This document shows positions 31,524 through 40,788 of a DNA stretch of 48,079 nt, piece after piece. Source of the stretch: Streptomyces sp. CBMA291 (lineage in GTDB: Bacteria > Actinomycetota > Actinomycetes > Streptomycetales > Streptomycetaceae); NCBI RefSeq assembly GCF_014596525.1, contig NZ_MSJP01000102.1, positions 1-48,079 on the forward strand. Reading direction: 5' to 3'. Position 1 is the stretch's first letter. Each line of letters opens with the position of its first letter. The notes beneath the pieces were generated by a model. That model did no database searches. It was given only the letters and a program-made list of their open reading frames with translations, and was not told where the DNA came from. The translations under genes were made by a program, and so were the position numbers.

Positions 31524-32842
31524 ACCCCCCGATCCTCCTCGTCGTCGACTACAACCTGAGCCGGATCGACGAGGTCCGCCACCTGCGGAACCACGCCCGC
31601 GACCGCCACGGCGCGACGGTGATCCTCATCCGCGCCGACCCCACCGACGCCGACCGCGCCATCGCCGACGAGGTGATCGACCTCGACCCGCTGCGCGACG
31701 ACTTCGCCGAGATGGGCGAGAAGCTCCTCGCCGACCGACGCGACCGGATCAGGGCCGGCATCGTTTTCTCTGACAACGCGGTTCACAGCGGCGCCGACCT
31801 TCTCCGGCGGCTCGGCGTCCCCGTCGACTCGCCCCGCCTCGCCGGGGGAGCGTTCTCCAAATACCGCTACCGGCTCACCGAGACTCGCGTCGCCGACTTC
31901 CTGGAACCCCAGCGGATCATGGTTCCCGCCTTCGCCGAGATCGCCTCGCTCGACCAGCTGAGAGCCTTCGCGCGCGACCACCCCGAAGGCTTCGTCGTCA
32001 AACCGGCGGCCGAGGGCAACAACCGGGGCGTCGTCGTGGTCCGCCACGGCGACGACCTGACCGCCGTGTTCGCCGAGGTCCTGCCCTATCTGGAAGGCGG
32101 GGTGATCTGCGAGGAACTCATCCCGTACCGGCGCGAGTACTCCCACGACGGACTCGGCTCGCTCGAATTCCTCACCGAGAAGATCAGCGCCACCGGCCGC
32201 TACCCCGTCGAAGTCGCCCAGGTCCTGCCCGCCCGCCTCGACGCCCACGAACGCGCCACCCTGCACCGGGCCGGACGCCAGGCGAACTGGCTGGTCGGCC
32301 AGTGCGACGGACCGTTCCACAACGAGATCAAGCTGAGCGACGACGGACTGCGCGCCGCGGTCGTGGAGCCCAACCGGCGCCCGGGTGGCATGAAGATCTG
32401 GTCCCTGGCCCACTGGGTCTACGGAATCGACCTCCACCACCGCTGGATCGACACGGCGTTCGGCACGGCCGCCCCCGTCGACCGGCTCGTGCCCGGCCGC
32501 GCGGCGGCCACCGTGCTCCTCGGCGTCGCCACCGACCGCTCCTTCCACCCGGACGACATCGCCGCCGACACCGACCCCTTCGCCGATGCCGTCAGGGCCA
32601 CCGCCGAACGCTTCGGCCTCGCCGACGGGGAACTGACCGCCACCGCGTTCACCTGGCTCTCCCACGAGCGCCGCGACCTGCACGCCGTCGCCCGCGACAA
32701 CGCCGACTTCGCCGCACAGGGCTGCGTCGTCCTGCGCGGCGACCGCGCCGACATCCGCACCGTCGTCCACACGCTCCGCGACGCCTGGCAGGACGCCCTG
32801 GACCGGGCCCTCACCCTCCCCACTCCCGTCAGGAAGGCCTGA
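31520..32842 (+). CDS. ATP-grasp ligase 2
   Basis: A 440-residue protein. The N-terminal Rossmann-like part starts ILLVVDYNLSRIDEVRHLRNH. ATP-grasp elements are GFVVKPAAEGNNRGVVVV, VICEELIPYRREYSHDG and the metal site VVEPNRRPGGMKIW. The last is atypical, because Glu-x-Asn is followed by ArgArgProGlyGly. Both ends overlap neighbours (ATGA at 31520, TGATG at 32842), so stoichiometric synthesis with the other ligases is expected. It likely forms an amide or ester bond on the product; partners are unknown. Confidence 0.85.
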   Translation: MNPPILLVVDYNLSRIDEVRHLRNHARDRHGATVILIRADPTDADRAIADEVIDLDPLRDDFAEMGEKLLADRRDRIRAGIVFSDNAVHSGADLLRRLGVPVDSPRLAGGAFSKYRYRLTETRVADFLEPQRIMVPAFAEIASLDQLRAFARDHPEGFVVKPAAEGNNRGVVVVRHGDDLTAVFAEVLPYLEGGVICEELIPYRREYSHDGLGSLEFLTEKISATGRYPVEVAQVLPARLDAHERATLHRAGRQANWLVGQCDGPFHNEIKLSDDGLRAAVVEPNRRPGGMKIWSLAHWVYGIDLHHRWIDTAFGTAAPVDRLVPGRAAATVLLGVATDRSFHPDDIAADTDPFADAVRATAERFGLADGELTATAFTWLSHERRDLHAVARDNADFAAQGCVVLRGDRADIRTVVHTLRDAWQDALDRALTLPTPVRKA

Positions 32843-34110
32843 TGAAGATCCTCATCCTGCACCGCGTGCCCTACTTCAAGATCGAATACCACCGGGGGAT
32901 CTCCCACGACCTGCACGACGTCACCTACTTCGGAACCGACCAGGCCCTGGCCACCCTCCCCGACGGCCTGCGCTGCGAACGGGCGAGCCGCCCCGGCACC
33001 CGCCCCGCCTTCGAGGAGGCCCGCGACTGGCTGGCGAACCGGCCCCGCACCTTCGACCGGGTCCTCTCGATATCGGAGTACGAACTCCTCGACGCCGCCC
33101 TGCTGCGTGAACACCTCGGCGCCCCCGGCGCCCCCGCGGCCCAGGTCGCCCTCTCCCGCGACAAGGTCCTGATGAAGCAGGCGGTCGAGAACGCCGGCCT
33201 CAGGGTCCCGCGCTTCCTCCCTCTGCCGGACTTCCTCACGACCGAAGGAGGGACGGCCGCCGCCTGGCACGGCCCGACCGTGCTCAAGCCCCACCGGGGC
33301 GCGTCGAGCGAGGACGTCCTGGTCTACGACACCCCGGCCCAGGCCGCCGCCGCCGTCACGGAGCGCCGCACCGGCATCCCCGGGCTCGACGCGGGAAAGG
33401 ACCTGGAGGACTTCCAGGTCGAGGAGTTCGTCACCGGCCCCATCCGGCACTTCGACGGCCTCGTCCAAGGCGGCGAAGTCCTCCTCCTCAGCGCCAGCGA
33501 ATACGTGGGCACCTGCCTGCGCTACGCCCAGGGCAGCCCGCTGGGATCCTTCCAGACGGGATACTCCGAGCAGACCCGCACCTGGGTCGCCCGCGCCCTG
33601 GCCGCCGTACGCATCGAGGACGGCAGCTTCCACCTCGAAGCCATCGTCCACGACGGCGAACTCGTCTTCCTCGAAGTCGGCAACCGGGTGGGCGGAGCCG
33701 ACGTCGTCGCCACCGTCGAACTGGCCACCGGCGTCCACCTCCCCTCGTACGAACTGCGGGCCCTGCTCGGCGAACCCATCGCGGGCACCCTCCCCAAGCC
33801 CCCCACCGCCCTGCGCCGCTACGGCTGGTTCGTCTACCCCGGCCACCACCTGGCCGGACAGGAGTTCCGGGGACTCGAAGGCGCGACGGAATTCCGGGAA
33901 GCCCCGGCCGTCGTCGCCTGGAACGAACTCCCGGCCGGCACACCACTGCCCCGGCACATCACCTACCAGTCCGGCGAGGCCGTCCTCACCGGGATCGTCG
34001 CGAGCGACACCCCCGAAGGCAGCCGCGACTGGATCACCGGCCTGTTCGACACCCTCACGGTCCGCACCCGCCCGGCCGCCCCGACCACCCCGGAACAGGT
34101 CCTGGTATGA
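32842..34110 (+). CDS. ATP-grasp ligase 3
   Basis: A 422-residue ATP-grasp protein starting MKILILHRVPYFKIEYHRGISHDLHDVTYFG. The ATP-binding strand is PTVLKPHRGASSEDVLVY, the hinge VEEFVTGPIRHFDGLV and the metal site FHLEAIVHDGELVFLEVGNRVGG. It is clearly related to, but distinct from, ligase 1. With three ligases in a row the product may contain up to three newly formed amide-type bonds, although one enzyme may instead attach a protecting residue. Confidence 0.87.
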   Translation: MKILILHRVPYFKIEYHRGISHDLHDVTYFGTDQALATLPDGLRCERASRPGTRPAFEEARDWLANRPRTFDRVLSISEYELLDAALLREHLGAPGAPAAQVALSRDKVLMKQAVENAGLRVPRFLPLPDFLTTEGGTAAAWHGPTVLKPHRGASSEDVLVYDTPAQAAAAVTERRTGIPGLDAGKDLEDFQVEEFVTGPIRHFDGLVQGGEVLLLSASEYVGTCLRYAQGSPLGSFQTGYSEQTRTWVARALAAVRIEDGSFHLEAIVHDGELVFLEVGNRVGGADVVATVELATGVHLPSYELRALLGEPIAGTLPKPPTALRRYGWFVYPGHHLAGQEFRGLEGATEFREAPAVVAWNELPAGTPLPRHITYQSGEAVLTGIVASDTPEGSRDWITGLFDTLTVRTRPAAPTTPEQVLV

Positions 34111-34147
34111 CACACCACACCCCCGCCACGGCCGAACGGACCCGCCC

Positions 34148-35809
34148 ATGAGCGCCCTGAGCGACCTCGCGGACCGGTACGTGGACGACATGGCCGCCCT
34201 GGACCCGTGCCTGGCGGCCGCGATGGGCGTCGCCGGGCACGAGCACCGGCTGACCGACTTCGGCCCCCGGGCCACCGGAGAACGGGCCGAACTGGCCCGC
34301 CGGACCCTCAAGGCGGTCGAGGCCACCCCCGTCACCGAGGACACCGAACGCATCGCCGCCGCCGTCCTCGGCGAACGGCTCGCCACGGAAGTCGCCCTGG
34401 CCGACACCGACGCCTACGGCACCCTCCTCGACACCCTCGACGGCCCGGTCCAGCGGATACGCCAGGCGGTCGGACTCCTCGACCAGGGCCCCGACACCGC
34501 CTGGGAGACACTGCTGACCCGGCTGCGCGCCGTCCCCGCCACCCTGGCCGGACTCCACGAGAGCCTGGAGACCGCCCGGCGCCGCGGCAGGGTCGCCCCC
34601 CACCGCCAGGTCATCCGCAACGCCCGGGACTGCCAGGACACCCGGGCATCCTTCGCCGCCCTGCCTGCGGGACACGGCCACGGACCCCTGCGGACCGCCC
34701 TGGACCAGGCCGCGACCGCCGCCGACGAAGCCCTCGCACGGTTCGCCGCCTACCTGGCCGAAGAACTCGCCGCGGACGCACCCGAACAGGACGCCGTCGG
34801 CGAGGACCGCTACCGACTGGGCGTACGCGAATTCCTCGGCACCCGCCTCGACCTGCACGACACCTACGCCTGGGGCTGGGAGGAACTCGGCCGGATCCAG
34901 CGGGAGATGACCGCCACGGCCGCCCTCATCGCCCCCGGCGAGCCGGTGCCCGCCGTCCTCGCGGCCCTCGACCGCGACCCACGCCACCGCATCACGGGCG
35001 CCGAGGCCTTCCGCGACTGGCTCCAGGAACTCGCCGACACCGCCATCGCCGACCTCGACGGCACCCACTTCACCATCCCCGAGGCCCTGCGCCGCATCGA
35101 CTGCCGGATCGCCCCCGGCGACGGCCCCGCCGTCTACCTGGCCCCCAGCGAGGACCTGTCACGCCCCGGCACGATCTGGTGGTCGCGCCCCGACCCGGAC
35201 GCCCCCGCCCCGACCTGGACCGTACCGGGCACCATGTTCCACGAGGGCGTCCCGGGCCACCACCTCCAACTGGGCACCACCACCCTCAACACGACCACCC
35301 TCAACCGCTTCCAGCGACTCTCCAGCGAACTGCACCCCGGCCACTGCGAAGGCTGGGGCCTGTACGCCGAACGGCTCATGGAGGAACTCGGCCACTTCGC
35401 CGACCCCGCCCACCGCCTCGGCATGCTGGCCACCGGACAACTCCTGCGCGCCGCACGGGTCGTCCTGGACATCGGACTGCACCTACGCCTCCCCATCCCC
35501 GCAGGCACCGGCTTCCACGAGGGCGAACACTGGACCCCCCGACTGGCCCACGCCTTCCTCACCGACCACTGCGGTCTCGGCCCGCCCTCCTTCGTCGCCT
35601 TCGAGATCGACCGGTACCTGGGCCGCCCCGGCCAGGCCCTCGCCTACAAACTGGGCGAGAAGGTGTGGCTGGAATCGCGCGAGGCAGCCCGCCGCCGCGA
35701 CGGCGCCGCCTTCGACCTCGCACGCTTCCACCACCACGCCCTGAACCTGGGACCGATGGGCCTGGACCTGCTGCGCACCGAACTGACGCGTGCGGACCAT
35801 GCCGACTGA
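34148..35809 (+). CDS. DUF885-family metallopeptidase-like protein
   Basis: A 553-residue protein of the DUF885 family (distant M32-like carboxypeptidases). The motif FHEGVPGHHLQ begins near residue 364, with two His and a Glu as expected for a zinc site, and the downstream HCEGWGLYAERLM supplies a further Glu. No signal peptide is present, so it is cytosolic. In a ligase cluster it could trim a protective amino acid from an inactive precursor or degrade the product for self-protection. Confidence 0.88.
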   Translation: MSALSDLADRYVDDMAALDPCLAAAMGVAGHEHRLTDFGPRATGERAELARRTLKAVEATPVTEDTERIAAAVLGERLATEVALADTDAYGTLLDTLDGPVQRIRQAVGLLDQGPDTAWETLLTRLRAVPATLAGLHESLETARRRGRVAPHRQVIRNARDCQDTRASFAALPAGHGHGPLRTALDQAATAADEALARFAAYLAEELAADAPEQDAVGEDRYRLGVREFLGTRLDLHDTYAWGWEELGRIQREMTATAALIAPGEPVPAVLAALDRDPRHRITGAEAFRDWLQELADTAIADLDGTHFTIPEALRRIDCRIAPGDGPAVYLAPSEDLSRPGTIWWSRPDPDAPAPTWTVPGTMFHEGVPGHHLQLGTTTLNTTTLNRFQRLSSELHPGHCEGWGLYAERLMEELGHFADPAHRLGMLATGQLLRAARVVLDIGLHLRLPIPAGTGFHEGEHWTPRLAHAFLTDHCGLGPPSFVAFEIDRYLGRPGQALAYKLGEKVWLESREAARRRDGAAFDLARFHHHALNLGPMGLDLLRTELTRADHAD

Positions 35810-35882
35810 CCGCCACCGCCCGGGACCCCGACCCGGCGGACACCCGCGCGGCACACCCCAGGGCGGGGAAACGAGCGGACGG

Positions 35883-36401
35883 ATGATCGCGGCGGTCGGA
35901 CACGCCGACCTGACCCCCGACACCTGGAAGCTGGTACGGGGCGAACTGCGGGAGCGGCTGCAAGGGCTCCCGCCGGACACGACCGGACTCGTCCGCACCG
36001 GCGCCGGAGTGCCGGCGGTGTTCGGACGGCTGATGCACGAGGCCGGCCGACGCCTGGTCGTACTCCTCCCGGAGAGGCCCGAGGTCCTCGCCGACGCGCC
36101 GCCCCGCGACCGGGAGGCCCACCGCGAGCTGCTGGCGCTCGCCGAGGGGATCCGGATGCTGCCCTTCGACCCGCTGGACCGGGACGCCTGCGTGAGCGCG
36201 GACGAACAGCTCGTCGGCGGCTGCGCAGGACTGCTCGCCGTCTGGGACGGCTCGCCGTCCAGCGGCCGGGACGCCACCGCCCACATGGTGGCGTACGCCC
36301 GCGCCCGGGGCATCCCGGTGGAGGTCGTATGGCCCCCGGGCGCGGCCCGTGAGCAGGTCGGCGTCGTCTCCTCGCTCTGTGTGCGTGGACCCGGACGCTG
36401 A
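35883..36401 (+). CDS. SLOG-like Rossmann protein
   Basis: A 172-residue protein if started at MIAAVGHADLT. The ATG at 35799 would add 28 disordered residues and overlap the peptidase stop. The pattern GHADLTP, TGLVRTGAGVPAVFGRLMHEAG, LVVLLPERP, GGCAGLLAVWDG and VEVVWPPGA is that of small actinobacterial SLOG-superfamily proteins, which bind nucleotide-like ligands. It ends the ligase operon. Function is unknown; sensing or producing a nucleotide-derived signal is possible. Confidence 0.75.
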   Translation: MIAAVGHADLTPDTWKLVRGELRERLQGLPPDTTGLVRTGAGVPAVFGRLMHEAGRRLVVLLPERPEVLADAPPRDREAHRELLALAEGIRMLPFDPLDRDACVSADEQLVGGCAGLLAVWDGSPSSGRDATAHMVAYARARGIPVEVVWPPGAAREQVGVVSSLCVRGPGR

Positions 36402-36420
36402 CCGTCACCTCACGAACACC

Positions 36421-36888
36421 TCACCGATTTCCCTCGGTTTTCCGCACATGCGTGGTCCCGGCGTCGAGGAGCGCGCCGTCGGCACCGGTCGGGGTCACCT
36501 CGGGCACCGGGACGGAGTGCTCGTCGACCAGCGTGGAGTGCGGCTCGCCGGGATCGAAGGCGTGCCGCTCCCCCCACTGGCGCAGCGTGAGCAGGACGGG
36601 GAAGAGATCGCGTCCGCTGTCGGTGAGCACGTACTCCAGCCGTCGGCCCGTGGGCGCGGTCTGCTGGACGAGGACACCGTGGGCGCCGAGCTTGCGCAGC
36701 CGGTCGCTGAGGATGTTGCGGGCGATCCCGGTGCGCCGCTGGAACTCGGTGAAGGAACGCGCCCCGTCCATCGCGTCCCGGATGACCAGCAGGCTCCAGC
36801 GGTCGCCGACCAGGTCGAGCGTACGGGCGACGGGACAGTCGGGGTCGGTCCAGGCGGGGCTCGGAGCGCCGGTGGAGGAGCGCGGCAT
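36421..36888 (-). CDS. HxlR-family regulator
   Basis: A 155-residue winged-helix protein with the family core CPVARTLDLVGDRWSLLVIRDAMDGARSFTEFQRRTGIARNILSDRLRKL. Cys18 in DPDCPV is conserved in redox-responsive members. It is divergent from the MFS gene with a 90-bp shared region containing TTGAGACC and GGTCAAA half-sites (36913-36943). It most likely controls the exporter. Confidence 0.9.
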   Translation of the reverse strand: MPRSSTGAPSPAWTDPDCPVARTLDLVGDRWSLLVIRDAMDGARSFTEFQRRTGIARNILSDRLRKLGAHGVLVQQTAPTGRRLEYVLTDSGRDLFPVLLTLRQWGERHAFDPGEPHSTLVDEHSVPVPEVTPTGADGALLDAGTTHVRKTEGNR

Positions 36889-36977
36889 GACACCTCCTAG
36901 ATGAGTTGCGTATTGAGACCATCATGCCCTACGGTCAAATTGGTTTCACTTTGCTACTTATCTCTGATGGGAGTGCG

Positions 36978-38207
36978 ATGGACGTCTGGCGACGGTTACT
37001 GCTGGCGATCATCTGTGGAGTCGCGGTGGCGAGCGTCTACGCCGCGCAGCCCGTGCTGGCCCCGATGGGCGAAAGCCTCGGAGTCTCCGCAGGACAACTC
37101 GGATGGATCGTCTCGGTCGGCCAGTTCGGCTACCTGGCCGGTCTGGTCCTGCTCGTACCGCTCGGCGACGTGGTCGCCAACAGAAGCCGGCTCATCGCCG
37201 TGCACCTGACGATCACCGCGGCGGGCCTCATCCTCACGGCCACGGCATCGGCCGCCTGGATGGCCTTCGCCGGTCTCGCACTGGCCGGCATGTTCGCCGT
37301 CGTCGTCCAGACCACGGTGGCCTACGCCGCCTCGGCCTCACCCCCCGAGGAACGCGGACGGAACATCGGCGTCGTCACCTCCGGCGTCGTGGTCGGCATC
37401 CTCGGCGCCCGCGTCGTCACCGGCCTCCTCGCCGACCACTGGGGCTGGCGCAGCATCTACGTCGTCCTCGGCGTCCTGGCACTCGGCCTCGCCGCCCTCG
37501 TCCTGCGCGCCCTGCCACCCGAAGGCGCCGCCCGCCGCCCTACCGGGTACCGACAGGCCGTCGCCGCCCTCGGTGGCCTGTTCGGACAACGGCTCTTCCT
37601 GACCCGCGGCTTCATCGCGTTCTTCCTGTTCGCGTCGTTCGGAACGCTGTGGAGCGGACTGTCCCTGCCCCTGGCCGACGCACCCTGGCACCTGAGCGAG
37701 AGCCAGATCGGCATGTTCGGTGTCGCCGGACTCGCCGGCGCCCTCGGCGCCGCACGCGCCGGACGGTGGGCCGACGCCGGACGGGCGATCCCGATGGCCG
37801 GCCTCGCACTGGTCCTCCTCATCGTCTCCTGGACCGCGACCGCTCAACTCACCTGGTCCCTGTGGCTGCTCGTCATCGGCGTCATCGTCCTCGACTTCGC
37901 CGTCCAGGTCGTCCACGTGAGCAACCAGCACATGCTCACCACCGCCCACCCGGACCGCACCAGCGGCGTCATCGGCGGCTACATGGTCTTCTACTCCCTC
38001 GGCTCCGCCCTCGGAGCGGCCGCCACCACCTCCGTCTTCACCTCCCACGGATGGGTCGGATCCAGCCTCCTCGGCGCCGGATTCGCGGCCTGCGCACTGA
38101 TCGTCTGGGCGGTGGGCGGAGGCCTGGCGGCCAAAACCGGGGGAGACCTCCGCCCCGAGACGACCGACACCGGACAGGAGGAACGACAGAAGGCGGAAAC
38201 CGCCTAG
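36978..38207 (+). CDS. MFS transporter, likely exporter
   Basis: A 409-residue protein with 12 predicted membrane segments. The short N-terminus MDVWRRLLLAIICGVAVASVYAAQPVL runs directly into TM1; the TM2-3 loop reads PLGDVVANRSRLI. GGGAG precedes the ATG. The position in the cluster and the divergent HxlR gene suggest regulated efflux of the product or of a related drug. A dedicated 19-bp hairpin terminator follows. Confidence 0.88.
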   Translation: MDVWRRLLLAIICGVAVASVYAAQPVLAPMGESLGVSAGQLGWIVSVGQFGYLAGLVLLVPLGDVVANRSRLIAVHLTITAAGLILTATASAAWMAFAGLALAGMFAVVVQTTVAYAASASPPEERGRNIGVVTSGVVVGILGARVVTGLLADHWGWRSIYVVLGVLALGLAALVLRALPPEGAARRPTGYRQAVAALGGLFGQRLFLTRGFIAFFLFASFGTLWSGLSLPLADAPWHLSESQIGMFGVAGLAGALGAARAGRWADAGRAIPMAGLALVLLIVSWTATAQLTWSLWLLVIGVIVLDFAVQVVHVSNQHMLTTAHPDRTSGVIGGYMVFYSLGSALGAAATTSVFTSHGWVGSSLLGAGFAACALIVWAVGGGLAAKTGGDLRPETTDTGQEERQKAETA

Positions 38208-38218
38208 GACACGACAAC

Positions 38219-38268
38219 ACGGCGAGCGGTCCGGGAGCCCCTTCGAGGACTCCCGGACCGCTCGCCGT
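38219..38268 (+). terminator. strong terminator after MFS gene
   Basis: A perfect 19-bp stem (ACGGCGAGCGGTCCGGGAG and complement) with a 12-base loop containing TTCG, 11 bases after the MFS stop. Confidence 0.9.
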
Positions 38269-38307
38269 CACCCACCCCGCGCACGTCCGAAAGGCACCGC
38301 ACAGCAG

Positions 38308-38396
38308 CCGGAAATAATCGAAAGAATTCGATACGACGCACCCCTTTCGAGTTCCGGATTCCTCTCCTTGACGCTCCCATGAGCGCCACCTAATCT
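38308..38396 (+). promoter_or_regulatory. promoter of the aminotransferase gene
   Basis: TTGACG (38368-38373), a 17-base spacer and TAATCT (38391-38396) form a near-consensus housekeeping promoter. Upstream are the dyad ATCGAA-AGAA-TTCGAT (38317-38332), TCGAAAG/CTTTCGA 19 bases apart (38318-38350) and the box GAGTTCCG (38349-38356), which also precedes the promoter at 27673. Confidence 0.7.
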
Positions 38397-38500
38397 CACT
38401 GAAGAACCGTGAAGACAACCGGTCGATAAAGAAACCCACACGCGAAACTCACACGCGAGACCCACCCACGCGGAACCCACCCGCACACAGAGGAGAGACG

Positions 38501-39826
38501 ATGTCCCTTTCGCATCCCGCGGGCCCGGCCGGCTCGACCGCCGAGCCCTCTCCGGACACCACGGAGACGGACGAAAACCAGCCCTTCGACCCGCAGGACT
38601 GGAAATCCGTCCGCGCACAGTTCCTCCTCTCGCCCGACCTCGCCCACCTGTCGAACTTCTACTTGGCGTCGAACCCCACCCCCGTCCGCGACGCCCTCAC
38701 GAAATACCGCAACGCATTCGACTTCGACCCGCACAGCACCCTCGACGACAACATGTTCGGCCGCGAAGAAGACATGATCTGGCGCAAGGTATGCGCCGAA
38801 GCCGCCGAATACGTCGGCGGACAACCGAACGAAATCGCCCTCACCACCAGCACCACCACAGGCCTCGCCCTCATCTACAACGGCCTGCGACTGAAGCCCG
38901 GCCAGGAAATCCTCACCACCACCCACGAGTTCTACCCGCACCACGAAGCCATCCGCCTGGCCGCCGAGAAATGGGGCGCGACCACGCACGCCATCTCCCT
39001 CTACGACTCCTCGCCGGACTTCTCCGTGGACGAGGCCATCACCCGCATCCGCGCCGCCGTACGCCCCCAGACCCGCGTCTTCGGCGTCGCCTGGGTCCAC
39101 TCCAACACCGGCGTACGCCTGCCGATGGCCCGGATCGCCGACGCCATCGCCGACCTGAACCGCGACCGCGCCGAGGAGGACCGCATCCTGATCGTCGTGG
39201 ACGGCGTCCACGGCTTCGGCGTCGCCGACGAGGACGTCGCGAGCATGGGCGTCGACTTCTTCTCCGCGGGCACCCACAAGTGGATCCTCGGCCCGCGCGG
39301 TACGGGAATCGTGTGGGCGAAGCCCGAGGCATGGGCGCTCCTCCAGCCCACGATCCCCAGCCTCATGAGCAAGGAGACCTCCGCCGCCTGGCGCGAGGAC
39401 CGCCGACCGGACGGACCCACCGAAGCCGCCTGGCTCAGCCCCGGCGGATTCGCCGCGTACGAGCACCAGTGGGCCGCCGCCGAGGCGTTCCAGTTCGTCC
39501 GGCAGATCGGCCGCAAGCGCATCCAGGACCGCATCGCGGAACTCAACGGCCAGATCAAGGAGGGCCTGGCGGCGATGGACCACGTCACCCTCCACACGCC
39601 GCTCGACCCCGAGGTGTCCGCCGGCATCGTCACGTTCGACGTCCACGGCTACCCGCCCCGCGAGGTCGCCCGCATCCTCCGCGAGAACCGCGTCATCGCC
39701 AACGCCACCCCGTACGGCGTCCCCCACGTCCGCCTCTCGGCGGGCATCGTCAACTCCCCGGAGGACATCGAACTGGCCCTGAAGGTCATCCGCTCCCTGA
39801 AGGATTCCCGCCCCGCGTCCGCCTGA
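38501..39826 (+). CDS. class V PLP-dependent aminotransferase/epimerase-like
   Basis: A 441-residue fold-type I PLP enzyme of the isopenicillin-N-epimerase/cysteine-desulfurase class. TTSTTTGLALIYNGL (115-129) binds the phosphate, Asp234 and His237 (VVDGVHGFG) contact PLP, and Lys260 (SAGTHKWILGPRGTG) forms the internal aldimine. The first 30 residues are disordered. AGGAGA precedes the ATG. It has its own strong promoter after a terminator. In the cluster it could epimerise, transaminate or cleave the unusual amino acid; the class does not decide which. Confidence 0.88.
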   Translation: MSLSHPAGPAGSTAEPSPDTTETDENQPFDPQDWKSVRAQFLLSPDLAHLSNFYLASNPTPVRDALTKYRNAFDFDPHSTLDDNMFGREEDMIWRKVCAEAAEYVGGQPNEIALTTSTTTGLALIYNGLRLKPGQEILTTTHEFYPHHEAIRLAAEKWGATTHAISLYDSSPDFSVDEAITRIRAAVRPQTRVFGVAWVHSNTGVRLPMARIADAIADLNRDRAEEDRILIVVDGVHGFGVADEDVASMGVDFFSAGTHKWILGPRGTGIVWAKPEAWALLQPTIPSLMSKETSAAWREDRRPDGPTEAAWLSPGGFAAYEHQWAAAEAFQFVRQIGRKRIQDRIAELNGQIKEGLAAMDHVTLHTPLDPEVSAGIVTFDVHGYPPREVARILRENRVIANATPYGVPHVRLSAGIVNSPEDIELALKVIRSLKDSRPASA

Positions 39827-39865
39827 GCACGGACCGGGACCAGGCCACGACCGGCCCACGCGGAA

Positions 39866-39904
39866 CGGCGCCCCGTCCTCCGGTTTCCCGGAGACGGGGC
39901 GCCG
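39866..39904. terminator. bidirectional terminator
   Basis: Stems CGGCGCCCCGTC and CTCCGG with their complements form an 18-bp hairpin with a one-base bulge and a TTTC-type loop, between the convergent stops at 39826 and 39919. Confidence 0.85.
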
Positions 39905-39918
39905 TCGCGCACGAGTGT

Positions 39919-40470
39919 TTACAGCAGGGCGATCGAGCTGGCCCGGTCGTTCATGGCGTCCCCGACGTACGAGGTCGACTGCTGGTACTCCTGGTGGATC
40001 CCGGCGGTGTCGGGGGCATCCCACAGCTCCAGCCAGCAGGACAGGGTGGTCAACGAGCTGATGGAGTTGTTGAAGGTGCCATCGAGGTTGATCTGACCGT
40101 CCCGGCCGTTGCCACTCAGGCAGCCCCGCTCACCGGCCAGGACGAGAGTGGAACCGCCGTAGTTCGAGTCCGTGTAGACGACGCCGAGCTGCACGGACTG
40201 CACCCCCGGGGTGACCGGCAAACCCGTGAGACGGTTCGCCAGCTTCCGGTCGATGTGCTTCCCCGACACCGGCGCGTCGGTGATACGCCCGCTGGTGGAG
40301 AAAGCGATGGCCTCGCGGAACGTGCCGAAGCACCGCTCACTGCCCGAATCGACGTTGAGCACACAGTTCCTCGGGGTGACAGGCGCGGCGTGCGCCGTGG
40401 TGGCGGCTGCCCCCAGGGCGAGCATGGTGGCAGCCGTGGCGATCGCGACACGTGAGGTACGAGCAAACAT
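39919..40470 (-). CDS. secreted beta/gamma-crystallin-like protein
   Basis: A 183-residue protein with a Sec signal peptide (MFARTSRVAIATAATMLALG, cleavage after AHA near 28). The mature part has four or more Cys (NCVL, RCFG, GCLS, SCWL) and crystallin-type strands VVYTDSNYGGSTLVLAG and INLDGTFNNSISSL. It resembles small secreted Streptomyces proteins of the peptidase-inhibitor I36/crystallin type. Extracellular and disulfide-bonded; the exact activity is unknown. Confidence 0.75.
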   Translation of the reverse strand: MFARTSRVAIATAATMLALGAAATTAHAAPVTPRNCVLNVDSGSERCFGTFREAIAFSTSGRITDAPVSGKHIDRKLANRLTGLPVTPGVQSVQLGVVYTDSNYGGSTLVLAGERGCLSGNGRDGQINLDGTFNNSISSLTTLSCWLELWDAPDTAGIHQEYQQSTSYVGDAMNDRASSIALL

Positions 40471-40788
40471 GAGTCATCCCTGTCTCGTGGACGTGCTGCT
40501 GACACCGTGGATGCTTCCGCCCTCGTCCCGCCCGAACCAGAGGCTCATTCGGCCAGAGTAGGTGTACAGGACACGGTTTACTCCGGTTCCAGAAAGAGCC
40601 ACACGACGCCGCACCCGAACCCTGACCAGCCAGGACTCACCCCACAGACCGCTGAAAGGAACCGGATAAGACACCGGAAAAAGCGGCGCGAAAGGCATGC
40701 CAGACCCCGACCACTCATCCGGACAGGCCCGCACGACCTCCTTTACGGACCCCTTGAGCCGCCTGATGGATATGGCATGATCTTCACC
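40471..40788. other. divergent intergenic region
   Basis: A 318-bp stretch between two divergent starts. No gene is recognised. It should contain promoters for both neighbours. Confidence 0.45.
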
